DNA of 34,705 bases from positions 1-34,705 of the forward strand of contig JAAYVQ010000270.1 of assembly GCA_012517095.1 (NCBI GenBank), read 5' to 3'. The stretch is from Phycisphaerae bacterium (lineage in GTDB: Bacteria > Planctomycetota > Phycisphaerae > Sedimentisphaerales > Anaerohalosphaeraceae). The translations under genes were made by a program, and so were the position numbers. Positions 1-6,751 of this stretch are shown piece by piece. Under the pieces are notes generated by a model that saw only the letters and a list, made by a program, of their open reading frames with translations, was not told the origin of the DNA and searched no databases. Position 1 is the stretch's first letter. Each line of letters begins with the position of its first letter.

Positions 1-699
1 CGGCGTGATCCGGATGTTTCGATAGGCCACCGGACCGTGATTGCCCTGGAACATGATGGGGCCGGTCGCGGCTTCCTTTCCCGTCACGCCGCCGGGGGTA
101 ACACCCTTCATTTCCAGATTCTCGTGCAGAACCTTGCCGTTGAGCTCGACGCGGAGAAATTTGGCATTGGCGGTTTTATTCCCAGCCGCATCGAACTTCG
201 GCGCCTGAAAGTCAATCACGAATTTCTGCCACTGGCCGGGTTGCCTGCTGGCATTAATGGACGGGGCCGCCGCACCATAGATCGCCCCGATATCGCCGGG
301 TCCCATCTTTTCCCGCCCAAAACTGTCCAGAACCTGGATTTCATACTCGCCCATCACATAGACACCGGAATTGGAATCCTTGGGAACCATCAATTCCAAT
401 TCGATATGACAATCGCCGAACTTGGCCTCCGAATAGAGATCCACCCCTTCGCCGAACTTGGAAGGCGCATTGACCATTTCCAAGCCGCCCTTCTCAACGA
501 CCAGCAACTTGGGATCGATCGTACTGACCACGGCCTTGCCGACAGACCACTTGCTTTGGGCCGGATCACCGGCAACCTTCCAGCCGGTCAGATCTTTGCC
601 ATTGAAAGGCGTCGTGATCTTCTCCACACTCGCGCACCCTGTAAACACTGCCGTTGCTGCAAGGATTGTAATCCATCCCATTCCTGTTCGCATTACCAT
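1..699 (-). CDS. DUF1080 / 3-keto-disaccharide hydrolase family lipoprotein (3' end cut by window edge)
   Basis: Not in the ORF track because no stop lies inside the window; I translated the minus strand by hand. The 233 visible codons start at ATG 699 behind AAGGAAG. The N-terminus is a lipoprotein signal (ILAATAVFTGC, lipid Cys about residue 22). It is followed by TPFNGKDLTGWKV, then NSGVYVMGEYEIQVLDS, PGQWQKFVIDF and GPVAYRNIRI, the usual blocks of the PF06439 beta-sandwich in order. The last block normally closes this fold, so only a few residues should be missing. Family members are exported or surface proteins linked to sugar hydrolysis and are greatly expanded in Planctomycetota. The substrate cannot be told. 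It is the third gene of a minus-strand run after tsaD and a small lipoprotein (50 bp gap). Confidence 0.88.
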   Translation of the reverse strand, partial: MVMRTGMGWITILAATAVFTGCASVEKITTPFNGKDLTGWKVAGDPAQSKWSVGKAVVSTIDPKLLVVEKGGLEMVNAPSKFGEGVDLYSEAKFGDCHIELELMVPKDSNSGVYVMGEYEIQVLDSFGREKMGPGDIGAIYGAAAPSINASRQPGQWQKFVIDFQAPKFDAAGNKTANAKFLRVELNGKVLHENLEMKGVTPGGVTGKEAATGPIMFQGNHGPVAYRNIRITP

Positions 700-749
700 G
701 TGTCTTCCTTTCGATTGTCAGTCCATTGGATTGTAATCGTATAAACATG

Positions 750-1331
750 TCATTTCTTATCAGACGCCTCTCGCGGCCGTTTGATCTCCGGCGTAATCTT
801 AGCCTTGTCGATCAGGATCAGGTAGGGTTCGTCGGCAAACAAACGGATCCGGATAGTAATCTCAAACGGTTTGGGCTCGACCTCCGGATTCGGATCTCCC
901 TCGGCCTTGACATTAATCTCGGTCGAACGATACTCCTGCGAAGTATCCGCCAGCGCCTTTTGCATTCGAACAAAATCTGTTACCCCATCGTTCGTCAGTT
1001 TCCAGGTAGTCTCGCCGATAACCTTCTGCTTTCGCCATCCCTCCCGGCGTTCCGTCCGCTCGATAATCTCGGCCGGAAACCGGAACCTATCCACCTGGTC
1101 ATTGATCCGCGTATTGATCACATTCACCTCCGCAGTCTTCAGATTGTCGCTCATCTGGCCCGGAAGGACGATCTGAACCCGCAGATCGTTGGGGTCAATC
1201 TTATGCAGATCCTCGATTCCGAAATCCCGCATCCGCCACATCGTTGAAAGTGGTATCGAAGAACATCCGACAACGACAATCGCCGTCACAAGAATCAACA
1301 GCCCATTCGTTATCCGAATAATCCCGCTCAC
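750..1331 (-). CDS. Small lipoprotein of unknown function
   Basis: A 193-residue protein with a GTG start; GGAG lies about 10 nt upstream. Residues 1-23 form a lipoprotein signal (LLILVTAIVVVGC), so the mature protein is predicted to be anchored by Cys23. The rest is charged and soluble, with a predicted beta-rich C-terminal half (PFEITIRIRLFADEPYLILIDKA) and a lysine-rich tail. I do not recognise a domain. It starts 42 bp after the tsaD stop and is followed 50 bp later by the DUF1080 gene, so it probably shares the tsaD transcript, though a weak promoter of its own cannot be excluded. Confidence 0.75.
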   Translation of the reverse strand: MSGIIRITNGLLILVTAIVVVGCSSIPLSTMWRMRDFGIEDLHKIDPNDLRVQIVLPGQMSDNLKTAEVNVINTRINDQVDRFRFPAEIIERTERREGWRKQKVIGETTWKLTNDGVTDFVRMQKALADTSQEYRSTEINVKAEGDPNPEVEPKPFEITIRIRLFADEPYLILIDKAKITPEIKRPREASDKK

Positions 1332-1373
1332 GGTTGTCTGTCTCCGCTGAAAATCCGATCTTCATCTTTTAAG

Positions 1374-2405
1374 TTATTCCGCCGACGAGGCCGGCTCAAG
1401 GGATAAATCCGCAAATCGCCCTGCCTGAAAGAGCGGATACGCCAACGATGCGACCATCACGGCGTTGTCCGTACACAACGGCTTGGGCGCCACCAACAGG
1501 ATCAGGCCACTTTCATTACATGCCTTTTGCATCGCCTCCCGTAGCGCCGTGTTGGCCGCCACGCCTCCGCCGAGCACGACCGTTCGCGCCCCAATACGGT
1601 CGGCCGCCCGCATCGTCTTGGTCACCAGCACCTCCACCACCGCCGCCTGGAACGACGCGGCGATGTCGGCAATCTCCTGAGGACTCATCGAACTGACGCG
1701 GCTCTCGCCCTTCATGTCCTGACCGCGACAATGATACAGCACCGCGGTTTTAAGGCCGCTAAAGGAAAAATCCAGCGAATCCGGTCCGAGTAAAGAACGA
1801 GGAAAGTCAATCGCCTTGGGGTTTCCCGACCGTGCGGCCTTTTCAATACTCGGCCCCCCGGGATACGGCAGATTGAGGATCGAAGCCACTTTGTCAAACG
1901 CCTCGCCCGCCGCGTCGTCCATCGTCCGACCCAGCAGTCGCAGATCCACCGCACTGCGACACGCATAAAGATTGGAATGTCCACCGGAAACGATCAGCGC
2001 CACGGCCGGCAACAATGGCTCCGGCTGCGACAACAGCGCGGCCTGCAAATGGGCATGAACATGATTGACGGCGATCAGGGGCTTGTCCCAGACCATGGCC
2101 AGCGTCTTGGCCGCCGTAACCCCGACCATCAGGGCCACCGTCAATCCCGGCCGATTGGCAACCGCGATCGCCGCCAGATCTTCAGGCCGAAGGGCCGCAT
2201 CGTTCATCGTCTTGGCCAAAACAGGATAAATCCTTTCGATATGCGCCCGCGAGGCGATCTCGGGAACGACTCCGCCATACCGATCATGAAGGTCATGCTG
2301 GGAGGCAACAACAGAGGATTTAACGATCCGACCGTCGGTTACCACCGCCGCGGCCGTCTCGTCGCAACTGGTCTCGATTCCCAGAATATTGATTTCCGTC
2401 GCCAT
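1374..2405 (-). CDS. tsaD: tRNA N6-threonylcarbamoyladenosine (t6A) transferase subunit TsaD
   Basis: TsaD (Kae1/Gcp, ASKHA fold) transfers the threonylcarbamoyl group to A37 of ANN-decoding tRNAs in the cytoplasm, together with TsaB and TsaE. Visible landmarks are GIETSCDET near the N-terminus, the metal-binding NHVHAH (His about 115 and 119), VSGGHSN, GEAFDKVA with LPYPGGP, SGLKTAVL, VLGGGVAAN and the C-terminal CTDNAVM. At 343 residues it has normal full length. The ORF track starts at 2423, but that ATG sits almost on the predicted transcription start. I prefer the ATG at 2405 (MATEINILGIETS), preceded by GGGAG and matching the usual N-terminus; 2408 is also possible. It is the first gene of a minus-strand run. 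Confidence 0.95.
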   Translation of the reverse strand: MATEINILGIETSCDETAAAVVTDGRIVKSSVVASQHDLHDRYGGVVPEIASRAHIERIYPVLAKTMNDAALRPEDLAAIAVANRPGLTVALMVGVTAAKTLAMVWDKPLIAVNHVHAHLQAALLSQPEPLLPAVALIVSGGHSNLYACRSAVDLRLLGRTMDDAAGEAFDKVASILNLPYPGGPSIEKAARSGNPKAIDFPRSLLGPDSLDFSFSGLKTAVLYHCRGQDMKGESRVSSMSPQEIADIAASFQAAVVEVLVTKTMRAADRIGARTVVLGGGVAANTALREAMQKACNESGLILLVAPKPLCTDNAVMVASLAYPLFQAGRFADLSLEPASSAE

Positions 2406-2428
2406 CATTCTCCCGATACCCATAAACC

Positions 2429-2457
2429 ATGATATCCCCCGGCCTCCTCGCCGTCAA
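2429..2457 (-). promoter_or_regulatory. Sigma70-type promoter for tsaD
   Basis: On the minus strand TTGACG (2457-2452) and TATCAT (2434-2429) are separated by exactly 17 bp. The predicted start of transcription is near 2422, giving a 5' UTR of about 17 nt to the preferred tsaD start. It is back to back with the tRNA-Leu promoter, whose -35 box is 43 bp away. Called by consensus match only. Confidence 0.6.
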
Positions 2458-2500
2458 TCGCGGCATAGAGCGATTTGATCCGCTTTTCCGACAAGAACCA

Positions 2501-2529
2501 TTGACAAGATCATGTCATCCGGTCATAAT
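2501..2529 (+). promoter_or_regulatory. Sigma70-type promoter for tRNA-Leu
   Basis: A perfect -35 TTGACA (2501-2506) and CATAAT (2524-2529) are separated by 17 bp. The predicted start is about 2536, only a few bases before the mature tRNA 5' end at 2540. The same TTGACA-N17-CATAAT pair occurs in front of the trp operon. Confidence 0.75.
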
Positions 2530-2539
2530 ACCCTCTATC

Positions 2540-2625
2540 GCCGGAGTGGCGGAATTGGCAGACGCGCGGGATTCAAAATCCCGAGGGGCTTAAGCCCCGT
2601 GTGGGTTCGACTCCCACCCCCGGCA
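2540..2625 (+). tRNA. tRNA-Leu (anticodon CAA)
   Basis: An 86-nt class II tRNA. The anticodon stem CGGGA/TCCCG encloses loop TTCAAAA, giving anticodon CAA. The long variable arm is GGGGC-TTAA-GCCCC, and the T arm is GTGGG-TTCGACT-CCCAC. The acceptor GCCGGAG/CCCCGGC pairs except for an A6 x C67 mismatch, where U67 would be expected. The discriminator is A, and the 3' CCA is not encoded. It has its own promoter and no clear terminator before the next gene. Confidence 0.96.
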
Positions 2626-2629
2626 TTTG

Positions 2630-2657
2630 ATTTTCAATTTCCAATTTTCGATTTTCA
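2630..2657 (+). repeat. Heptanucleotide tandem repeat (4 x ATTTYCR)
   Basis: Four head-to-tail 7-bp units, ATTTTCA, ATTTCCA, ATTTTCG and ATTTTCA, begin 4 nt after the 3' end of tRNA-Leu. The first three units match the three-unit array after carB (6731-6751, minus strand) at all but the R positions, in the same orientation relative to the preceding gene. No stable hairpin is evident. Confidence 0.7.
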
Positions 2658-2727
2658 ACGATTGCTTTGTTCGTGGGGGTTTGTCGACCCGAATTGAGTT
2701 TTCCAACTCGTCTTTCATCAGAGGGTT

Positions 2728-4542
2728 ATGATGCGTACGATTTCCTTGACGATCTTCTGTGCCATCGGTGTGGCTATCGCAGCCAAACAGCCCATTTCCA
2801 ACCCTGCGATCAAACTCTGGCCGCAGATCACACCGGGCATTTACAACCACGCCAATATCCTGGCCATGAAATGCGAAGTGGCCTCTGACGGCCTGACGGT
2901 CACCGACAACGCATGGGACTCCTATCAGGTCCCCGGCTTTGCCAAGCGTTGGACCCTGAACATGGGCGCACCGATGGAAGTCCCGCTCGAAAACTTCCGG
3001 TTCCCCGCCGAATTCGCCGGCCTGCCGATCCATCTGACCGTTGAATTCTACAATGCCGAAAAGCCCTGGGAGGTCAAAGAAAACTATCAGGAGATCCTTC
3101 AGTTGGGCGGCAACTCCAATATCGGTCTGCCCGATTGGTTTCATATCCCAACCCAGCGTCTGGCCTACGACTTTGACGAGGGAAACTGGTTTCCGTCAGG
3201 TTGGACTTTACCGAACGGAAAATATGCCCTCTGGCAAGGCGCCGCCAAGGCCCGTCAGCAGGACCGCAATGGCCAATGCCCTATGTACGACTTCGGTTTC
3301 ACCCATGTCTCGCCGATCGCCATGACCCCCGGCGGTGCCACCGGGACCCGGAATCACCGCGGGCATCTCTTTACCGACAATGAGTGGATTCCCTTCGATG
3401 GATCCAAAGACGGTTTTTCCGCCGATCCAACCAATCCGGCCAATTGGAACATCGAAACCTTCCACCACTACGCCGACACCTGTTCGATCATCATCCCCGA
3501 CTTCGAGGCCCCGCTCTACCATACCTGGAAGGATTCCCAATATCAGGCCTTTGCCAATCTCATCGGCGATGTCCGTTCCCGCAAACCGGATCTCCTCATC
3601 GGTTGCTGGGGTGTTGGGGTGTTGAAATCCTCCTTCCGAATCTTCGACAGCTTCTACGAAGGCAAACCCACCGGCGTGATCGACCTCAACGGGGCCAAGC
3701 AGTGGCGCGACAAATATGACCACCCCGCCGACGACCTGCACCCGGTCTTCAATCGCTGCAATCTCAATTTCGGCAATCCCTCCGTCTATTGGATCAATAA
3801 TTCCAAACCATCACAACTATATGCTTTTCTTCAGGAATGGGAACAGGGAAAACTCGCCCGGCCGGATGTTCTCAATGTCTTGTCCACCTGGATTCAGGTG
3901 GAGTTCGTGGACGGCTACCCGCTTTCCCAATACCGGTTCACGGATTCACGCGGCAAAACGCGCCTGGAAACTATCAAGCATCAGGTTCCCGCTTCCTGCA
4001 CCTATGCTCTGTCGTTGTTCGGCCATTGCGTCATGGACGGTCTGCAATGCTGGGAAATCGGCGCCCGCTACTCCGAGGACCTTGCCGATTATGCCGACTG
4101 GCGGGTTCGCGAATCGGCTCCGAAACACACGATCAACGGCATGGAAACACCTGTTTATTACTACCTGAAATATTTCGGATTTTACAATTTCCATGTTCTG
4201 GGCATGTGGCAGGCAGCACAGAACAAAGACATCATCGAGGCCGCCACGAAGTGGGAGATGCCCGAACTCCAAACCTCCCCCAACAACATCTGGCGCACCG
4301 GCAACGAGCGCTATCCCAGCTATGTGAATTTCTACAAGGAACCCCTGGTCCGCGTCAAACTCTCAGCCGACGGAAAAACCCTGCTCGTGATCGCTTGCAA
4401 TCCCCACAACAAAAGCGTGGAAAAAGTCCGCATCCGCCGCCCCGGAGGGACCGAGGAATTTGAATTCCAACTGGTGGGCGACTTCCCGATTATCCAGCGT
4501 TATCCCGTCGCGCAAACCTCGAAGGTTACCGGAAAAGATTGA
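2728..4542 (+). CDS. Exported protein of unknown function, possible glycoside hydrolase
   Basis: A 604-residue protein starting ATGATG behind GAGGG (the second ATG, 2731, has the better spacing). A short hydrophobic signal (residues 3-19, SLTIFCAIGVAIAA) suggests export, with no lipobox. The body is rich in aromatic residues, as in carbohydrate-active enzymes. A strand ending IIIPDFEAP (Asp about 258, Glu about 260) and another ending LIGCWGVGV look like beta-strand ends of a TIM barrel. The C-terminal 80 residues (VRVKLSADGKTLLVIACNP) resemble a small beta domain. I do not recognise a numbered GH family, so the catalytic role is an inference supported mainly by the GH27 enzyme just downstream. 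No clear promoter was found; read-through from tRNA-Leu is possible. Confidence 0.75.
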   Translation: MMRTISLTIFCAIGVAIAAKQPISNPAIKLWPQITPGIYNHANILAMKCEVASDGLTVTDNAWDSYQVPGFAKRWTLNMGAPMEVPLENFRFPAEFAGLPIHLTVEFYNAEKPWEVKENYQEILQLGGNSNIGLPDWFHIPTQRLAYDFDEGNWFPSGWTLPNGKYALWQGAAKARQQDRNGQCPMYDFGFTHVSPIAMTPGGATGTRNHRGHLFTDNEWIPFDGSKDGFSADPTNPANWNIETFHHYADTCSIIIPDFEAPLYHTWKDSQYQAFANLIGDVRSRKPDLLIGCWGVGVLKSSFRIFDSFYEGKPTGVIDLNGAKQWRDKYDHPADDLHPVFNRCNLNFGNPSVYWINNSKPSQLYAFLQEWEQGKLARPDVLNVLSTWIQVEFVDGYPLSQYRFTDSRGKTRLETIKHQVPASCTYALSLFGHCVMDGLQCWEIGARYSEDLADYADWRVRESAPKHTINGMETPVYYYLKYFGFYNFHVLGMWQAAQNKDIIEAATKWEMPELQTSPNNIWRTGNERYPSYVNFYKEPLVRVKLSADGKTLLVIACNPHNKSVEKVRIRRPGGTEEFEFQLVGDFPIIQRYPVAQTSKVTGKD

Positions 4543-4544
4543 CA

Positions 4545-4571
4545 CGGAATTTTCTCTCTCGGAATTTTCTC
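4545..4571 (+). repeat. 12-bp direct repeat upstream of the GH27 promoter
   Basis: CGGAATTTTCTC occurs at 4545-4556 and again at 4560-4571 (period 15). The second copy ends 6 bp before the -35 box of the GH27 promoter. The placement would suit a regulator binding site, but the function is inferred only from position. Confidence 0.5.
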
Positions 4572-4577
4572 CGCGAC

Positions 4578-4606
4578 TTGTCCTGACTCCTCCAATACGG
4601 TACAAT
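4578..4606 (+). promoter_or_regulatory. Sigma70-type promoter for the GH27 alpha-galactosidase gene
   Basis: TTGTCC (4578-4583) and TACAAT (4601-4606) are separated by 17 bp. The predicted start is near 4613, leaving a 5' UTR of about 39 nt that ends in GAGGA before ATG 4652. A 12-bp direct repeat lies just upstream. Confidence 0.55.
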
Positions 4607-4651
4607 CAAATTTCCCAATCAAATGAACCGATTTACCGATGTGAGGACCGT

Positions 4652-6661
4652 ATGAACACAACGCGAACTGGAATGATGGGCTTTGGGCTCCTGACGGCGA
4701 TCCTATTAATAACCGGCATCGCTTTTGCGGCCGACTCTTCCGCCGAAAATCACACCGTTTGGTTATCCGGCCTGGACCTGTCGAAGATGACGGCCGGATG
4801 GGGTAAGCCGCAGCCCGATCTGTCCATCCAGTCCAAACCCCTGACCATCGGCGGCAAGAAATTCGACAAGGGCGTCGGGACACACGCCGACAGCGTCCTC
4901 TATGTGGACCTTCGCGGAACCACCGAACGATTCTCCGCCTCCGTCGGCGTCGATGACGAAGTCGCCGGCCAGCCGGCATCTATCCGTTTTCGTATCATTG
5001 GCGACGACCAGGAACTGTGGAACAGCGGCCCGATGAAAGCCGGCGAACCGGCCAAGTCCGTCGATGTCAGCGTCAAGGGACTGAAGGTCCTGATCCTTTC
5101 TGTCGATCCGACCAGTGACGGCGTCGCGTATGACCATGCCGACTGGGCCGACGCCCGTTTCCTCACCGCCGCCGACAACCCGCGGGCCATCGATCCGCCC
5201 GCCGAACCCGAAACCATCCTCACTCCCGCCCCGGCCCCGATGCCGAGGATCAATGGACCCAAGGTGTACGGCGTTCGACCCAACTCTCCATTCCTCTATC
5301 GTATCCCGTGTACCGGCACTCGCCCGATGGAATTTGCCGCCGAGAATCTGCCCGCAGGCCTTTCCTTGGATGGCAAAACGGGCATCGTCACCGGCAAGAT
5401 CGCTCAGGCCGGTACGACTATAGCCGTCCTGATCGCCAAAAACGCCCAGGGCCAGGACCGCCGCGAATTCCGCATCGTTGTCGGTGACACGCTGGCCTTG
5501 ACGCCGCCCATGGGCTGGAACAGTTGGTACATCCATTACAACCGCGTAACCGACGCGATCATGCGCCAGTCCGCGGATGTGATGATTGCCAGCGGCATGG
5601 CCGACTTCGGCTACTCGTATGTCAACATCGACGACTGTTGGATGGTCAAAGTCAACTCGACTGATCCGGAAATCGGCGGCCCCACCCGCGACGACAAAGG
5701 CCGACTCATCGGCAACAAACGCTTCCCCGACATGAAGGCCATGACCGACTACATTCACGCCAAGGGTCTCAAGGCCGGCATCTACATCTCGCCCGGCCCG
5801 CGAACCTGCGCCGGATACGAAGGCAGCTTCGGCCACGAAGCCCTTGACGCCAAGACCTTCGCCGACTGGGGCTTCGACTTCCTCAAGTACGACTGGTGCT
5901 CCTACGGCGAAAAGGCCGGCGGCGACAAACTCGAAGACTTCATGAAGCCCTATCAGGTCATGTACGCCGAACTGCTCAAGCAGGACCGCGACATCGTGCT
6001 CAACCTGTGCCAGTACGGCATGGGCGATGTCTGGAAATGGGGAGCTCAGGTCGGCCACTGCTGGCGGACCACCGGCGATCTGGGCCTGGAAAAGGCCGGT
6101 AACTTGCCCGGCTTCTACAGCATCGGTTTCAGTAACGCCAAGCACTTCGAATTCGCCAAACCCGGCGGCTGGAACGACCCCGACTACATCCTCATCGGCT
6201 GGGTCGGCAGCGCCTTCACCGGCGGCGAAGGCGAAAAGACGACCCTGACTGCAAACGAACAGTATTCCTACATGTCCATGTGGTCCCTGATGGCCGCGCC
6301 CCTGATCTTCAGTGGCGATATGGCCAAGCTCGACGCCTTCGCCCTCAATATCCTCTGCAACGCCGAGGTCATCGACATCGATCAGGACCCGCTCGGCAAG
6401 CAGGCGAAAATCCTCCGCCAGACCGACCGCGAGTTTGTCCTGGTCAAGGACCTCGAAGACGGATCGAAAGCCGTGGGACTATTCAATTTGGATATCGTCT
6501 CCCAGCCCCTGGCCGTCTCCTGGCAGGATCTGGGCCTCACCGGCAAGCAGCGCGTCCGCGACCTCTGGCAACAAAAAGACCTCGGTGTTCTCGACGGTGA
6601 ATACAAAACCTCCGTCCCCCGCCACGGAGTATCACTCGTCCGTTTATTCCCGAATCTATAA
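4652..6661 (+). CDS. Exported alpha-galactosidase, NPCBM + Ig-like + GH27 domains
   Basis: The ORF track opens at 4460 inside the previous gene. The real start is ATG 4652, preceded by GAGGA and followed by a signal peptide (FGLLTAILLITGIAFA, residues 11-26). Domains in order: NPCBM carbohydrate-binding module (about 30-150, with KGVGTHADSVLYVDL), an Ig-like module (about 205-280, with LPAGLSLDGKTGIVTG), the GH27 barrel from LTPPMGWNSW (about residue 285), and a C-terminal beta domain. GH27 motifs are IDDCW (Asp327-328), KYDWC (Asp414, expected nucleophile), WRTTGD (Asp476, expected acid/base), GGWNDPD and WSLMAAPLIFSGDM. It should release terminal alpha-galactose, or a related sugar, outside the cytoplasm. 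GH27 also contains alpha-N-acetylgalactosaminidases and beta-L-arabinopyranosidases, so the sugar is not certain. Length is 669 residues. Confidence 0.92.
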   Translation: MNTTRTGMMGFGLLTAILLITGIAFAADSSAENHTVWLSGLDLSKMTAGWGKPQPDLSIQSKPLTIGGKKFDKGVGTHADSVLYVDLRGTTERFSASVGVDDEVAGQPASIRFRIIGDDQELWNSGPMKAGEPAKSVDVSVKGLKVLILSVDPTSDGVAYDHADWADARFLTAADNPRAIDPPAEPETILTPAPAPMPRINGPKVYGVRPNSPFLYRIPCTGTRPMEFAAENLPAGLSLDGKTGIVTGKIAQAGTTIAVLIAKNAQGQDRREFRIVVGDTLALTPPMGWNSWYIHYNRVTDAIMRQSADVMIASGMADFGYSYVNIDDCWMVKVNSTDPEIGGPTRDDKGRLIGNKRFPDMKAMTDYIHAKGLKAGIYISPGPRTCAGYEGSFGHEALDAKTFADWGFDFLKYDWCSYGEKAGGDKLEDFMKPYQVMYAELLKQDRDIVLNLCQYGMGDVWKWGAQVGHCWRTTGDLGLEKAGNLPGFYSIGFSNAKHFEFAKPGGWNDPDYILIGWVGSAFTGGEGEKTTLTANEQYSYMSMWSLMAAPLIFSGDMAKLDAFALNILCNAEVIDIDQDPLGKQAKILRQTDREFVLVKDLEDGSKAVGLFNLDIVSQPLAVSWQDLGLTGKQRVRDLWQQKDLGVLDGEYKTSVPRHGVSLVRLFPNL

Positions 6662-6687
6662 CGGGATTCTTATTCCTGAACTAAACA

Positions 6688-6719
6688 CAGAAGGCAACCA
6701 GTTTTCTGATTGCCTTCTG
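6688..6719. terminator. Perfect 10-bp hairpin between convergent genes
   Basis: CAGAAGGCAA (6688-6697) pairs with TTGCCTTCTG (6710-6719) around a 12-nt loop, in the 89-bp gap where the GH27 gene and carB converge. It lacks a strong T-run on either side, with only TGTTTAGTT following on the minus strand. It may be a weak bidirectional terminator or a 3'-end stabilising stem. Confidence 0.45.
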
Positions 6720-6730
6720 AAATTGCACCT

Positions 6731-6751
6731 CGAAAATCGGAAATCGAAAAT
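6731..6751 (-). repeat. Heptanucleotide tandem repeat (3 units) abutting the carB stop
   Basis: On the minus strand, ATTTTCG, ATTTCCG and ATTTTCG follow head to tail, the first base being the last base of the carB stop codon. It matches the array after tRNA-Leu (2630-2657) at 20 of 22 positions, in the same orientation relative to the gene it follows. Confidence 0.7.

Noticed and set aside
2630-2657. Heptamer arrays as a CRISPR array
   Set aside because: Units are 7 bp with no spacers and no cas genes nearby.
4763-6145. 460-residue minus ORF
   Set aside because: Lies antisense within the GH27 gene; low-complexity Val/Gly/Asp composition and no recognisable domain.
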